Positions 1 to 7,867 of a DNA stretch of 43,617 nucleotides are shown piece by piece. The notes below the pieces were generated by a model. It was given only the letters and a program-made list of their open reading frames with translations, was not told the origin of the DNA and did not search any database. Within the stretch, counting starts at the first letter, position 1; each line of letters opens with the position of its first letter. The DNA is from an uncultured Erythrobacter sp. (GTDB lineage Bacteria; Pseudomonadota; Alphaproteobacteria; Sphingomonadales; Sphingomonadaceae), in contig CALCCG010000035.1 in the NCBI GenBank assembly GCA_937899785.1, positions 1 to 43,617 of the forward strand. The letters run 5' to 3'. A program made the translations under genes and the position numbers.

Positions 1-147
1 GGCCGGCTCGATCCGATCAAGCGGTTCGACGCGTTGGTGACCTCGTTTGCCCGTCGATTCGAGAACCGGCACGATGCGCAACTAGTCATTGTCGGCGACG
101 GCCAAGAGCGCGACACGCTGACGCGGCTTGCGCAGCGGCTCTCCAAT
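1..147 (+). pseudogene. Glycosyltransferase family 4 fragment, cut at both ends
   Basis: The frame open from base 1 reads GRLDPIKRFDALV, then about 15 residues later QLVIVGDGQERDTL and RLAQRL. This is the usual C-terminal GT-B block of family 4 glycosyltransferases (a GRL-x-P-x-K-x-FD start, then the VGDG-x-E nucleotide-sugar-binding stretch). The upstream part lies outside the window. Past about base 147 the same frame stays open to a stop at 385-387, but it only reads the reverse of the dps gene and loses all resemblance to a glycosyltransferase. The fragment therefore lacks the rest of its C-terminal domain. A real rearrangement or a chimeric assembly are both possible. Confidence 0.6.
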
Positions 148-345
148 AACGTCGATCTGGCTCTGGATCTCAACCGCCTGCTCGTCAAAAAGCAAGTGAA
201 GGTCGCGGAACCGCGGGCCTTTGACGTGCCAATGGAAGCTCTTTGTTTTCACATAGAGCGCGAAATGATCGGCCAACAGGCCGTTGAGCTCACCGATCAT
301 CTGCGCGGTGGCGTTGGTTGGGGTTTGGATGGCGGGATCAACCAT
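82..345 (-). pseudogene. dps: Dps/ferritin-like DNA-protection protein, truncated
   Basis: Dps proteins (about 150-165 residues) oxidise and store iron and protect DNA. This gene starts with ATG at 345 behind a perfect AGGAGG six bases upstream. Only 87 residues are read. KSFHWHVKGPRFRDLHLLFDE is followed by a typical helix, and the ferroxidase set is recognisable as H38, H50, D54, D65 and E69, with the spacing 12-4-11-4 known from E. coli Dps. Immediately after E69 the sequence stops resembling Dps and ends at a TAG, just where the opposing glycosyltransferase fragment begins. Helices C and D, needed for the four-helix bundle and dodecamer, are missing. The product is probably non-functional, unless the break is an assembly artefact. 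Confidence 0.72.
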
Positions 346-488
346 AATTGTCCTCCTTTGCGGCGTGGCCCACTAGGTGGGCCTTGAGAGAGGCCGTGGA
401 CCAACGCCGCCGATATGATCTCTGCACGAAGCGATGAAAAGGGGTTAGCCAGGCCGAAAGATTGCCTCTGTGTAATCGTTTAAATCGA

Positions 489-1076
489 TCAAATGGCCCC
501 ATAACGAGCGGTCAAGCCGATAAAAGTCGCAGCAATAAAGAGCGCAGCGGCAAAGCCTCGGCGCAGCCAGCGCAAAGGCCACCGCGAAAGCTGTTCAAAG
601 CCAAGGGTCCAGCCCACGGTAACGGCCAATGCGCCGCCCAGCGCCCCTCCGATCCAAGCGGTCAACGGATAGGTCGCCGCAGCGGCGAAAGCGAAGATCG
701 CAAAGCGCGCCGCATCCCCGATCTGGCGCCACAGCAAGACCAGAGCGATGGCGGGGACCGACCGCGTCGGCTCGTTCACTCGCTTTAGACGCACCGGCCA
801 GGCCAGCTCGAACGCAGCAAAGGCAAGGGCCAGCGCCACCAGCATTAAGGCGGCGCGGCGCGGCAAGATTTCGGCGACAAGCGCCCCACCATACGCCATC
901 GCGCCCGCCGTCAGGGCCGCGCTGGCAAGGCCCAGCGCCAAGACCGGCACCGGGCGTCGCATGTCTTGCGCCTTGCCTTTGGCCAACGCGTCGGAAAGCT
1001 GCGCGACAATCAGCTGATCGCGCCCGCCCAGCGCGATCGCGATCACCAGCAACAGGCAGAAGAGAAAGCTGTCCAT
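489..1076 (-). CDS. GDT1/TMEM165-like (UPF0016) membrane protein with degenerate motifs
   Basis: A 195-residue protein that is almost entirely hydrophobic, with about six membrane segments. GDT1/TMEM165 proteins are manganese/calcium transporters with two inverted repeats, each carrying an E-x-G-D-K/R-T/S motif. Here ALGGRDQL (residues 15-22) and RQIGDAARF (117-125) sit at the equivalent places in the two halves, so the architecture fits. Both acidic E positions and the classical K-T pair are lost or changed, however. ATG at 1076 is preferred over an in-frame TTG at 1094 because the GGAG lies between them. The assignment is an inference from the repeated pattern; an unrelated small membrane family remains possible. 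Its 5' end faces the protease-nuclease gene, with a shared 165-base promoter region. Confidence 0.5.
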   Translation of the reverse strand: MDSFLFCLLLVIAIALGGRDQLIVAQLSDALAKGKAQDMRRPVPVLALGLASAALTAGAMAYGGALVAEILPRRAALMLVALALAFAAFELAWPVRLKRVNEPTRSVPAIALVLLWRQIGDAARFAIFAFAAAATYPLTAWIGGALGGALAVTVGWTLGFEQLSRWPLRWLRRGFAAALFIAATFIGLTARYGAI

Positions 1077-1241
1077 CGGGGCTTGCGTCTCCAAAACGCT
1101 CGAAACCCGGCTCTACACCCAAATGGTTTATCGCCAAGCCACCAGGCTGGCCATTATGTACAATCCTTTGCCTCGCCAAATCGCGACACTTAACGTGATC
1201 CGTCGGGAGCCGCGGCCTCGGCGAATAGGGGAGAGTGCGCG

Positions 1242-3197
1242 ATGGCTAAGAAAACGTCGAAGAGCAAAGGCAACACCCAGCCTGATGCGAATTTGAAAGA
1301 GGCCTTACGACGCTATGTGCGGACCAATGGGCACAAATTTCTAAAGGACCCGAACGTCACCTCGATTGGCGTTGGCCGCAAGAACGGCGCACCTGATGGC
1401 GAGATCAGCCTGGTCTTCACCGTCGGTCAAAAGGTTGAGACATCGCAGCTGGAATCGCTTGAGGTCCGAACCAAACTGCTTCCCGAAGAAATCGAGATCG
1501 CGCCGGGCATCACAGTGAAAACCGATGTCGAGGAGCGCCGGTATGAGCAGTCCCATTCGGTGGTCCAGCCGCAAAGCCTTAACGATCGCAAGACCCGCCA
1601 AGACCCGTTGAAGCCGGGCATCAGCGTCGGCCAGTTTGAACGCTCTGCCGGAACACTGGGCGCGATCGTCTTTGACGAAGACAGCGGGGCGCCATGTATC
1701 CTTTCCAATTGGCACGTCCTCCACACCGATGCGGGCGACATTGGTGACCAAACCGTGCAGCCCGGCCACTTTGATGACAACAACACCAGCGGAAACGACG
1801 CTGGGCTTTTGCTGCGGAGCCATCTGGGCGCCGCCGGAGATTGCGCTTTGTCGCGGATCCGGTCGCGTGGATTCGACCGAACGATCCTGGGGCTCGGGGT
1901 TAAGCCATCGCGCATGGCCGATGTCGAGCTTGACGATCCGGTGGTCAAATCGGGCCGCACGAGCGGGCTTACCTTTGGGGTCGTTCGGCGCATCGAGGTG
2001 ATGGTCAACCTGTTCTTTGGACCCAATGCGGGCTTCGTCGATGTGGGCGGATTCGAGATCGGTCTCACGCCCGAGGCCGCGCTTCGTCCCGCGGATGGCG
2101 AAATCAGTCGCCCGGGGGATTCCGGATCGCTATGGATGATCCGCGAAGGGCGCGACGCGACGGATATCGTCGCCGGCTTGCATTTCGCTGGGGAAACCGC
2201 CGACAGCGACGATGAACACGCGCTCGCCTGCTACCCGCTTTCGGTGCAGAAAAAGCTGCGCTTCACCTTTGATCCGCCCGCAAGCCCAAGCGCCAACGAA
2301 GACGAAGCTGCGACCGAAGCGGAGATTCCCCGCTCTGGCTATGACACGGACTTTCTGGGCCTTGCCGCCCCCATGCCTGAAATGACGCTTTCCCAAAAGC
2401 GCGACGCGGTCAACTTCGGGCGCGCTCAGGTGATCCCCTACACCCACTTTTCGGTGTGCCTGAGCGAAAAGCGCCGTCTTGCCCGTTTCGTTGCCTGGAA
2501 TGTGGATGGCGCGCGCAAGGTGGTGGTGGGCGAATCCTCCTTCCGGTTGGACCAGCGTTATGATGCAAGCCTGCAGACCGACAATTCGCTCTACAGCGAC
2601 AACAAGCTTGACCGCGGGCATATCGCGCGGCGTGCGGACCTGGCATGGGGCTCTATCCCCGAAGCGCGCCAGGCGAGCTGGGACAGCTATTTCTACACCA
2701 ATATCGCCCCTCAGCACGAACGCTACAACCGCTCAAACCGGGCCGGTGTCTGGGGCAAGCTGGAAAACCTGATCCTGCAGCAGGCCGCGGATCAGGACAT
2801 TCGCTGCTCGGTGATCGCTGGGCCGATCTTTGGCGAGGATGACCCTGTCTATCGCGGTGTCCCTATCCCGCGCGACTATTGGAAGCTGATCGCCTATCGC
2901 AGCGCGCAAGGCGAACTCAAGGCCTCGTGCTTTGTGCTTTCGCAGAACACGCTGCTCAGCGATATAGAGACGCTCGACTTTGATCCCTTCCGCATGTTCC
3001 AGGTCTCAGTTGCCGACCTGGCAGAGCGCACCGGGATGGGCTTTGGCGCCTACGCCGCAGCCGATGTCCTGGCGAGCCCGACCGACGCGGCCTGCGGGGC
3101 GTCCGAGCGAGTAGCGGAAGCGCTCGGGTCGAGCCGAAACAACCTTGGCGGCGTGATCAGCGTGGAAATCATGGAGGAAGAGGATCTGATTTTCTAA
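1242..3197 (+). CDS. Trypsin-like serine protease fused to NUC1-type DNA/RNA non-specific endonuclease
   Basis: A 651-residue two-enzyme fusion. Residues about 30-340 are a trypsin-like peptidase: SNWHVL supplies the catalytic His158, D200 in GDCALSRI is the likely Asp, and SRPGDSGSLW carries the nucleophile Ser294. An acidic linker (about 345-365) leads to an endonuclease of the NucA/NUC1 (beta-beta-alpha-metal) type at about 385-620, with the DRGH signature at 457-460 and TNIAPQHERYN (486-496) giving the metal-binding Asn. Family members cut DNA and RNA without sequence preference. There is no signal peptide (lysine-rich N-terminus), so it should act in the cytoplasm, unlike secreted nutritional nucleases. 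GGGGAGAG precedes the ATG. It is monocistronic, with no recognisable immunity or partner gene beside it. Role inferred: a stress- or phage-triggered toxic effector, or protease-activated nuclease; not demonstrated. Confidence 0.85.
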   Translation: MAKKTSKSKGNTQPDANLKEALRRYVRTNGHKFLKDPNVTSIGVGRKNGAPDGEISLVFTVGQKVETSQLESLEVRTKLLPEEIEIAPGITVKTDVEERRYEQSHSVVQPQSLNDRKTRQDPLKPGISVGQFERSAGTLGAIVFDEDSGAPCILSNWHVLHTDAGDIGDQTVQPGHFDDNNTSGNDAGLLLRSHLGAAGDCALSRIRSRGFDRTILGLGVKPSRMADVELDDPVVKSGRTSGLTFGVVRRIEVMVNLFFGPNAGFVDVGGFEIGLTPEAALRPADGEISRPGDSGSLWMIREGRDATDIVAGLHFAGETADSDDEHALACYPLSVQKKLRFTFDPPASPSANEDEAATEAEIPRSGYDTDFLGLAAPMPEMTLSQKRDAVNFGRAQVIPYTHFSVCLSEKRRLARFVAWNVDGARKVVVGESSFRLDQRYDASLQTDNSLYSDNKLDRGHIARRADLAWGSIPEARQASWDSYFYTNIAPQHERYNRSNRAGVWGKLENLILQQAADQDIRCSVIAGPIFGEDDPVYRGVPIPRDYWKLIAYRSAQGELKASCFVLSQNTLLSDIETLDFDPFRMFQVSVADLAERTGMGFGAYAAADVLASPTDAACGASERVAEALGSSRNNLGGVISVEIMEEEDLIF

Positions 3198-3623
3198 GCG
3201 CTCTGGTAAAAAGCGGGCTCGGTCAGTCGCCAGACTGGGCGACAGCCTGCGCAGCGCCTCTCGCTCAGAGCAAAACTGGACGCCACAAGCCCACTAGCCA
3301 GCAAACCAACCCCCAAGCAGCCAAGAGCCTCAACACGGTTAGGTGTTCGCGCCCTTGCCCCTCGCCTTTGGAACCCAGAGCGCCGCAGGACCTATCGGCC
3401 CCACCATCACAGAAGGCACCATGAAGAACAGCGCCGATCCGTTGCGACAAAGAGCGTGTTGGCAAGCGGAAAGTCTGCCAGGCGAGACGGCTCTGCCCTG
3501 TTCATTTGGACAGCTCATTGGGCCCTCATTTGGCTTGCCTTGATGCGATCGAACCGGCAGTTGAGGCCAAAAGGGAGCGCGCCGGGATCAGACAGCGCGC
3601 GTCACAGACGGAGAAGCAAACCC
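3198..3623. other. Non-coding gap before mmsA
   Basis: I find no convincing gene here. A short stem, GTCGCC/GGCGAC at 3226-3243 with a six-base loop, lies 29 bases after the nuclease stop and could help end transcription, although no T-run follows. The mmsA frame is open upstream to 3456, but that extension has no resemblance to aldehyde dehydrogenases. The region must also hold the mmsA promoter, which I could not place with confidence. Confidence 0.4.
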
Positions 3624-5117
3624 ATGCGTCAGATTGACCATTTCATGCCCACCGCCAGCCCCGCGCCCGCGCGCACGCACAAGGTCTGGAACCCCTCCAC
3701 CGGCGAGGTACAGGCTGAGGTTGTTCTGGGCGATGCGGCGCTGCTCGATGCGGCGGTGGCGACGGCACAATCCGTCCAGCCCGCCTGGGCCGCGACCAAT
3801 CCGCAAAAGCGCGCGCGCGTGATGTTCAAGTTCAAGGAACTGGTCGAGACGAACATGCAATCGCTCGCCGAAATGCTCTCAAGCGAGCATGGTAAGACGG
3901 TCGATGACGCCAAGGGCGATGTCCAGCGCGGGCTTGAGGTGATCGAGTACGCTTGCGGCATTCCGCAGGTCTTGAAGGGCGAATACACCCAAGGCGCTGG
4001 CCCCGGGATCGATGTCTATTCGGTCCGCCAGCCGCTGGGCATCGGCGCTGGGATCACCCCGTTCAACTTCCCCGCCATGATCCCAATGTGGATGTTCGGG
4101 ATGGCGATCGCCGTGGGCAACGCGTTCATCCTCAAGCCCTCCGAACGCGACCCATCGGTACCGGTGCGGCTCGCCGAACTCTTCATCGAAGCGGGCGCGC
4201 CCGAAGGCCTCTTGCAGGTCATCCACGGCGACAAGGTGATGGTGGACGCGATCCTCGATCACCCGGCGATCAGCGCGGTGAGCTTTGTCGGCTCCTCGGA
4301 CATCGCGCATTACGTCTACCGGCGCGGAGCGGAGAACGGCAAGCGCATCCAGGCCATGGGCGGGGCGAAGAACCACGGGATCGTGATGCCTGACGCTGAC
4401 CTTGATCAGGTGGTGAACGATCTCGCGGGCGCGGCGTTCGGCTCGGCGGGGGAGCGGTGCATGGCGCTGCCCGTCGTCGTCCCCGTGGGCGAGGACACCG
4501 CCAACAAATTGCGCGAAAAGCTGATCCCCGCGATCAACGCTCTGCGCATCGGCGTCTCCAACGATCCCGATGCGCATTACGGCCCGGTCGTCACACCCGA
4601 ACACAAAGCGCGGATCGAGCAATGGATCACCACGGCCGAAGAGGAAGGCGCCGAGATCGTCATCGACGGACGCGGCTTCAGCCTGCAGGGTCACGAAGAC
4701 GGCTTCTTTGTCGGCCCGACGCTGATCGATCAGGTGACGCCCACTATGGCAAGCTATCAGGAGGAAATCTTCGGACCCGTTCTCCAGATGGTGCGCGCCA
4801 ACGATTTCGAGGACGCGCTGCGCCTGCCGAGCGAGCACCAATACGGCAATGGCGTCGCGATCTTCACCCGCAACGGCCACGCCGCGCGCGAATTTGCCAG
4901 CCGCGTCAATGTCGGCATGGTCGGCATCAACGTGCCGATCCCGGTACCGGTGGCCTATCACTCCTTTGGCGGCTGGAAGCGTTCGGGTTTTGGCGACATC
5001 GACCAATACGGCACGGAAGGGCTCGCCTTCTGGACCAAGCGCAAAAAGGTCACCCAGCGCTGGCCCGACGGCGGCGGCGATGGGTCGAACGCCTTTGTCA
5101 TCCCGACCATGGGGTGA
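3624..5117 (+). CDS. mmsA: Methylmalonate-semialdehyde dehydrogenase (CoA-acylating)
   Basis: A 497-residue aldehyde dehydrogenase of the MmsA type, which converts methylmalonate semialdehyde (from valine) or malonate semialdehyde to propionyl- or acetyl-CoA with NAD and CoA. The NAD-binding ITPFNFPAMIPMWM stretch and the catalytic C279 in GSAGERCMAL are present. The usual ALDH general-base glutamate region reads MGGAKNHG, where MmsA enzymes typically have Asn instead of Glu; this is what separates them from ordinary ALDHs. ATG at 3624 is chosen because GGAGAAG lies seven bases upstream and the N-terminus then matches the family; an in-frame start at 3456 is rejected. The other valine-pathway genes follow at 7.9-13.2 kb, separated by unrelated small genes. 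Confidence 0.93.
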   Translation: MRQIDHFMPTASPAPARTHKVWNPSTGEVQAEVVLGDAALLDAAVATAQSVQPAWAATNPQKRARVMFKFKELVETNMQSLAEMLSSEHGKTVDDAKGDVQRGLEVIEYACGIPQVLKGEYTQGAGPGIDVYSVRQPLGIGAGITPFNFPAMIPMWMFGMAIAVGNAFILKPSERDPSVPVRLAELFIEAGAPEGLLQVIHGDKVMVDAILDHPAISAVSFVGSSDIAHYVYRRGAENGKRIQAMGGAKNHGIVMPDADLDQVVNDLAGAAFGSAGERCMALPVVVPVGEDTANKLREKLIPAINALRIGVSNDPDAHYGPVVTPEHKARIEQWITTAEEEGAEIVIDGRGFSLQGHEDGFFVGPTLIDQVTPTMASYQEEIFGPVLQMVRANDFEDALRLPSEHQYGNGVAIFTRNGHAAREFASRVNVGMVGINVPIPVPVAYHSFGGWKRSGFGDIDQYGTEGLAFWTKRKKVTQRWPDGGGDGSNAFVIPTMG

Positions 5118-5204
5118 GCGCCGATTGCACGGCGAGGGGCGTCCGACGGAGTCCGAGTTCCGTACCCCTATGGTGGGTGGCGAGGATAATTGCGAGGACT
5201 GATC

Positions 5205-5441
5205 ATGCGCGCTTCTATCACCCCCATAACTCTCCTGATCTCGTGCCTTTGCCTTGCGGGGTGCGAGGCGGCCTCTGAACACGAGATGGCAGACGCCGAA
5301 GAGCAGCGAGAGGATCTCAACGCCGAACCCGCGCCCTCGGGCCCTGGCCTCGACACGGTCCCCGAAGTCGCCGACGAGGACGACAAAAGCCGGGAAATGG
5401 CGAAGGCAGACGCTGGACCCAGCGCTCCCGTTTCGCAATAA
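5205..5441 (+). CDS. Small acidic lipoprotein
   Basis: 78 residues. The N-terminus is a lipoprotein signal: a short basic start, a hydrophobic stretch, then the lipobox LAGC with the lipidated Cys at position 20. The mature part is short, rich in Glu, Asp, Ala and Pro, and probably disordered, with no domain I recognise. GAGG stands seven bases before the ATG. It follows mmsA by 87 bases on the same strand. Function unknown. Confidence 0.6.
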   Translation: MRASITPITLLISCLCLAGCEAASEHEMADAEEQREDLNAEPAPSGPGLDTVPEVADEDDKSREMAKADAGPSAPVSQ

Positions 5442-5534
5442 AGAGCGCGGAAGAGTGAGAACGTCTGCACGACACCGAGGCCGCTAAGCCCGAACCTGTT
5501 GACGCGTATCCTAGCCAAAGATGTGAGGTTCAAG

Positions 5535-5813
5535 ATGAAGAAGACGCTGGCCGTTGTCGCGATGTCTATGGCCCTCATTGGTGCCTCCTCGAATGCGCAG
5601 ACACCCCCAAGCGCTTGCGAGCCTAAACCCGGCCAGGCCTTTGTCGGCGGCCCGGCGACACAGCAGACAGGCATGCAAATTCAGGCAGCCACGGGCGCTA
5701 CGATCTTCCAATGGGTGTTTGAAGGCAGCCCGGTAACCAAAGACTATCGCCGGGAAAGAGTGCGCGTGGTTTACAACCGCGACATGCAAGTCCTCTCGGT
5801 AACCTGCGGATGA
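5535..5813 (+). CDS. Exported peptidase inhibitor, I78 family
   Basis: 92 residues with a Sec signal peptide (MKKTLAVVAMSMALIGASSNAQ) and a mature domain of about 70 residues. The pattern C-x-P-x-x-x-QAFVGGPAT, then TGATIFQWVFEGSPVT, DYR and a final VTCG, is that of the Kazal-unrelated I78 inhibitors, small periplasmic proteins that block serine proteases through an exposed loop. Two cysteines bracket the domain. GAGG precedes the ATG. The stop overlaps the next start in ATGA, so it is translationally coupled to the RidA-like gene. Confidence 0.75.
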   Translation: MKKTLAVVAMSMALIGASSNAQTPPSACEPKPGQAFVGGPATQQTGMQIQAATGATIFQWVFEGSPVTKDYRRERVRVVYNRDMQVLSVTCG

Positions 5814-6196
5814 CACGCCAACGCACCACTTCCGGGTCGCCTTACGAAGAGCGTTTCGGATTTTGCCGCGCTGTGCGGGAAGACAACCGCATTATCGTTG
5901 CTGGCACGGGCCCGATTGATCCCGATGGCCAGACCACACCCGGAGGCGCTGCGGCGCAGGCGGCGCGGTGTTTTGAGCTGATCATTGCGGCGATTGAGGA
6001 TCTGGGGGGGCGTGCCGAAGATGTGGTGCGAACACGGATGTTCCTGACCGATTTTGAAGATCAGGACGCTGTGGGAGAGGTCCACGCCCGATACTTCGGC
6101 AAGGCGAAACCGGCGGCCACGATGGCCGGTGTCGCTTGGCTGTGCGGCGCGGACTGGAAGGTTGAGATCGAAGCGGAGGCTTTGCTGCAAGAATGA
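5810..6196 (+). CDS. RidA/YjgF/YER057c/UK114-family protein
   Basis: 128 residues of the RidA superfamily. RidA proteins hydrolyse reactive enamine/imine intermediates made by PLP enzymes; several subfamilies have other or unknown activity. RVAGTGPI-like and RTRMFLTD motifs are present; the Arg in RTRMF matches the position of the substrate-binding arginine. The N-terminal 20 residues (SGSPYEERFGFCRAV) resemble the Rid subfamilies that precede an amidohydrolase-like context rather than canonical RidA. It overlaps the I78 gene (ATGA) and the DUF1214 gene after it, so the three are likely one transcript. Confidence 0.85.
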   Translation: MTRQRTTSGSPYEERFGFCRAVREDNRIIVAGTGPIDPDGQTTPGGAAAQAARCFELIIAAIEDLGGRAEDVVRTRMFLTDFEDQDAVGEVHARYFGKAKPAATMAGVAWLCGADWKVEIEAEALLQE

Positions 6197-6807
6197 TAAA
6201 GCGTGTTCTTTCATACAGCGCCGCGGTCGTGCTTGGCGTGGCGGCGGGCGTCGTCAGCGCTCTGGTGATGTCGGGTCTTTGGTCCGGCAAGCAGCCGATG
6301 GAATTCAGCGATGTGAACGTCGATGGCTGGGTCAGCGACTTCGCGGTCGGTTCGGATCAGGCCAGCCCCTATGTGCGCGCCCGAGTTGCCCGCAACGGAT
6401 TGCTCGCGTTGGCTACGAGCGAAGCGGTCTATTTCATGCGCAACGCCGACAATGAGGGCCGGCCCCTCTCAGAGGATTGCGACTACCAGATCTCGGGCGG
6501 GAAGCTGCCCGCCGGGTGGTGGTCGATCACGCTCTATCAGACCTCGGATAGCTAGCTGCCCGATAATGATGACGCCGCGCTCAGCATCGATGCGACCAGC
6601 GTAATTGCCGAGTCTGGGGCCTGGTCCACGCTCGTTGCGCCGCAGCGCCCCGATGGCACAGCCAACTGGATTTCCAGTCGCAATTCGGAAGACTTCGACC
6701 TGCTGCTGAGACTCTATGTTCCTGATCAAGCCCTGTTGGATAGCCCCGAAAGCGCGCTCAGCCCGCCGACGATCGAGCGCCTGAGCTGCAAGGGGGAAGC
6801 CGCATGA
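6193..6807 (+). pseudogene. DUF1214 membrane-anchored protein with an in-frame amber stop
   Basis: The gene begins with ATG at 6193 (overlapping the previous stop) and one N-terminal membrane segment. It reads a DUF1214-type protein up to codon 120. A TAG at 6553-6555 interrupts it within SITLYQTSDS-stop-LPDNDDAALSI. The same frame then continues without a stop for a further 83 codons, with typical DUF1214 features (ISSRNSEDFDLLLRLYVP), and ends at TGA 6805-6807, forming an ATGA overlap with the next gene. This intact coupling shows that the full gene ran to 6807. The site is where the family usually has an aromatic residue, so a single TAY-to-TAG change explains it. Either a recent nonsense mutation, a sequencing error, or suppression. 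Confidence 0.85.
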
Positions 6808-7316
6808 TCCGCTTGATCGGACCGCTCAGCGTCTTCATCATCACCGCTGTAGGCCTGCATTGGGCCGCTCTCGTCTACACGCCGACCGTGATAATGGACC
6901 GCGCACTCTCAACGCTCAAAAATCGCGGGGTGTCGGAACACGCTTTTACAACGCCTCAGCGTATCACCCCGCAAACGCAGGCGGTGGTGCGCAGCTCGCC
7001 GGACTTGTTCTATTCGCTATGCCGGTATGATTTGAGCGTGCCGGGCAGCGTCCTAAACGTGACGATGGGCGAATGGCCAGACTACCAGTCACTGTCTTTC
7101 TTTGACGCGGAGACGAACAACTTCCTTACCCGGCGTGGCTCGGGCAAGAAGGTTGAAGTGCGCCTCACTGGTCCTGAAACGCAGGCACCAAGCGCCGAGC
7201 AAAGCCCATCGACAAGAGGCGTGATCCTGATCAGGAGACTTGCCCCCACGCAGGAGCGATTTGACCTAGCGCTTGACGCGGCGAAAGCCGACACATGCGT
7301 GCTTGAAGCGGGCTAG
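6804..7316 (+). CDS. DUF1254 domain protein, membrane-anchored
   Basis: 170 residues with one N-terminal membrane segment (LSVFIITAVGLHWAALVY) and an extracytoplasmic domain containing SSPDLFYSLCRYDLS, the hallmark of short DUF1254 proteins. DUF1254 and DUF1214 are commonly neighbours or fused, and here they overlap by ATGA. Biochemical function unknown. The stop shares the tetramer CTAG (7313-7316) with the stop of the convergent gene. Confidence 0.78.
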   Translation: MIRLIGPLSVFIITAVGLHWAALVYTPTVIMDRALSTLKNRGVSEHAFTTPQRITPQTQAVVRSSPDLFYSLCRYDLSVPGSVLNVTMGEWPDYQSLSFFDAETNNFLTRRGSGKKVEVRLTGPETQAPSAEQSPSTRGVILIRRLAPTQERFDLALDAAKADTCVLEAG

Positions 7317-7738
7317 GCCGCGCTCGGAACCGCCTCACTCGCCACGCTGCCGGGGGCTAGCTTAGCGCTGACCCGATGCATGAGTTGGTCCACATTGGCC
7401 ATCACGTCGAGTTCGCAGTTCGCAATCAACACGCGCGGCTCCTCGCCCGCTTCGCTGATCAAGATCGAGGGCAGCGCGACCTCTCGTACGCCACCTGTAC
7501 CCAGCGCTGGAAAGTCCTGTGTGAAGTCATCGCGGTGGTAGAAATCGACCTTGGCGTCGAGCGCCTGCCAGAACGCCTTCCAATCCCCGCGCATCGACAC
7601 CGCGCCATAGGTCAGCGCGCATAGCGAGCAGGGATAGGTGTCGGGCCACACCTGTTTGTGCACGGCGTGCATCAACGCCTGTATCAGGCCCGTGTCGGCG
7701 TTGTAGACGAGAATGAGGCGGGTCTGCTCTTGGGTCAT
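7313..7738 (-). CDS. Conserved hypothetical protein with CxxC motif
   Basis: 141 residues, no signal peptide. LVYNADTGLIQALMHAVHK (residues 10-28) followed by TYPCSLCALTYG with C37-x-x-C40 is a pattern I associate with an uncharacterised bacterial family; a later C sits in LIANCELD. The spacing is not that of a thioredoxin active site on a thioredoxin fold that I can confirm, so a redox or metal role is only a suggestion. The ATG at 7738 follows the family's usual start; a longer open frame upstream is the antisense of the acyl-CoA dehydrogenase. It is divergent from that gene, with 129 bases between. Confidence 0.6.
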   Translation of the reverse strand: MTQEQTRLILVYNADTGLIQALMHAVHKQVWPDTYPCSLCALTYGAVSMRGDWKAFWQALDAKVDFYHRDDFTQDFPALGTGGVREVALPSILISEAGEEPRVLIANCELDVMANVDQLMHRVSAKLAPGSVASEAVPSAA

Positions 7739-7867
7739 GGCTTTAAATACGCACGAACGGGCCTCTTGGTTACACAAAATTGCGCAGACGCCGCATGCGC
7801 CGCAGCGTAATGACACTACTGTTTTGTGCACTTTAATCGTGGCGTGCGAGCGGCTACCCATCCCGGT

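Noticed and set aside
3265..3465. A 66-codon minus-strand frame ending in a hydrophobic stretch
   Set aside because: No Shine-Dalgarno, tryptophan/leucine-rich end in GT-rich sequence, no recognisable family; insufficient support.
3456..3623. Upstream start for mmsA
   Set aside because: The added 56 residues do not resemble aldehyde dehydrogenases and ATG 3624 has a strong ribosome-binding site.
3879..5438. A 519-codon open frame on the minus strand
   Set aside because: Antisense of mmsA and the lipoprotein gene; composition typical of a reverse-frame artefact.
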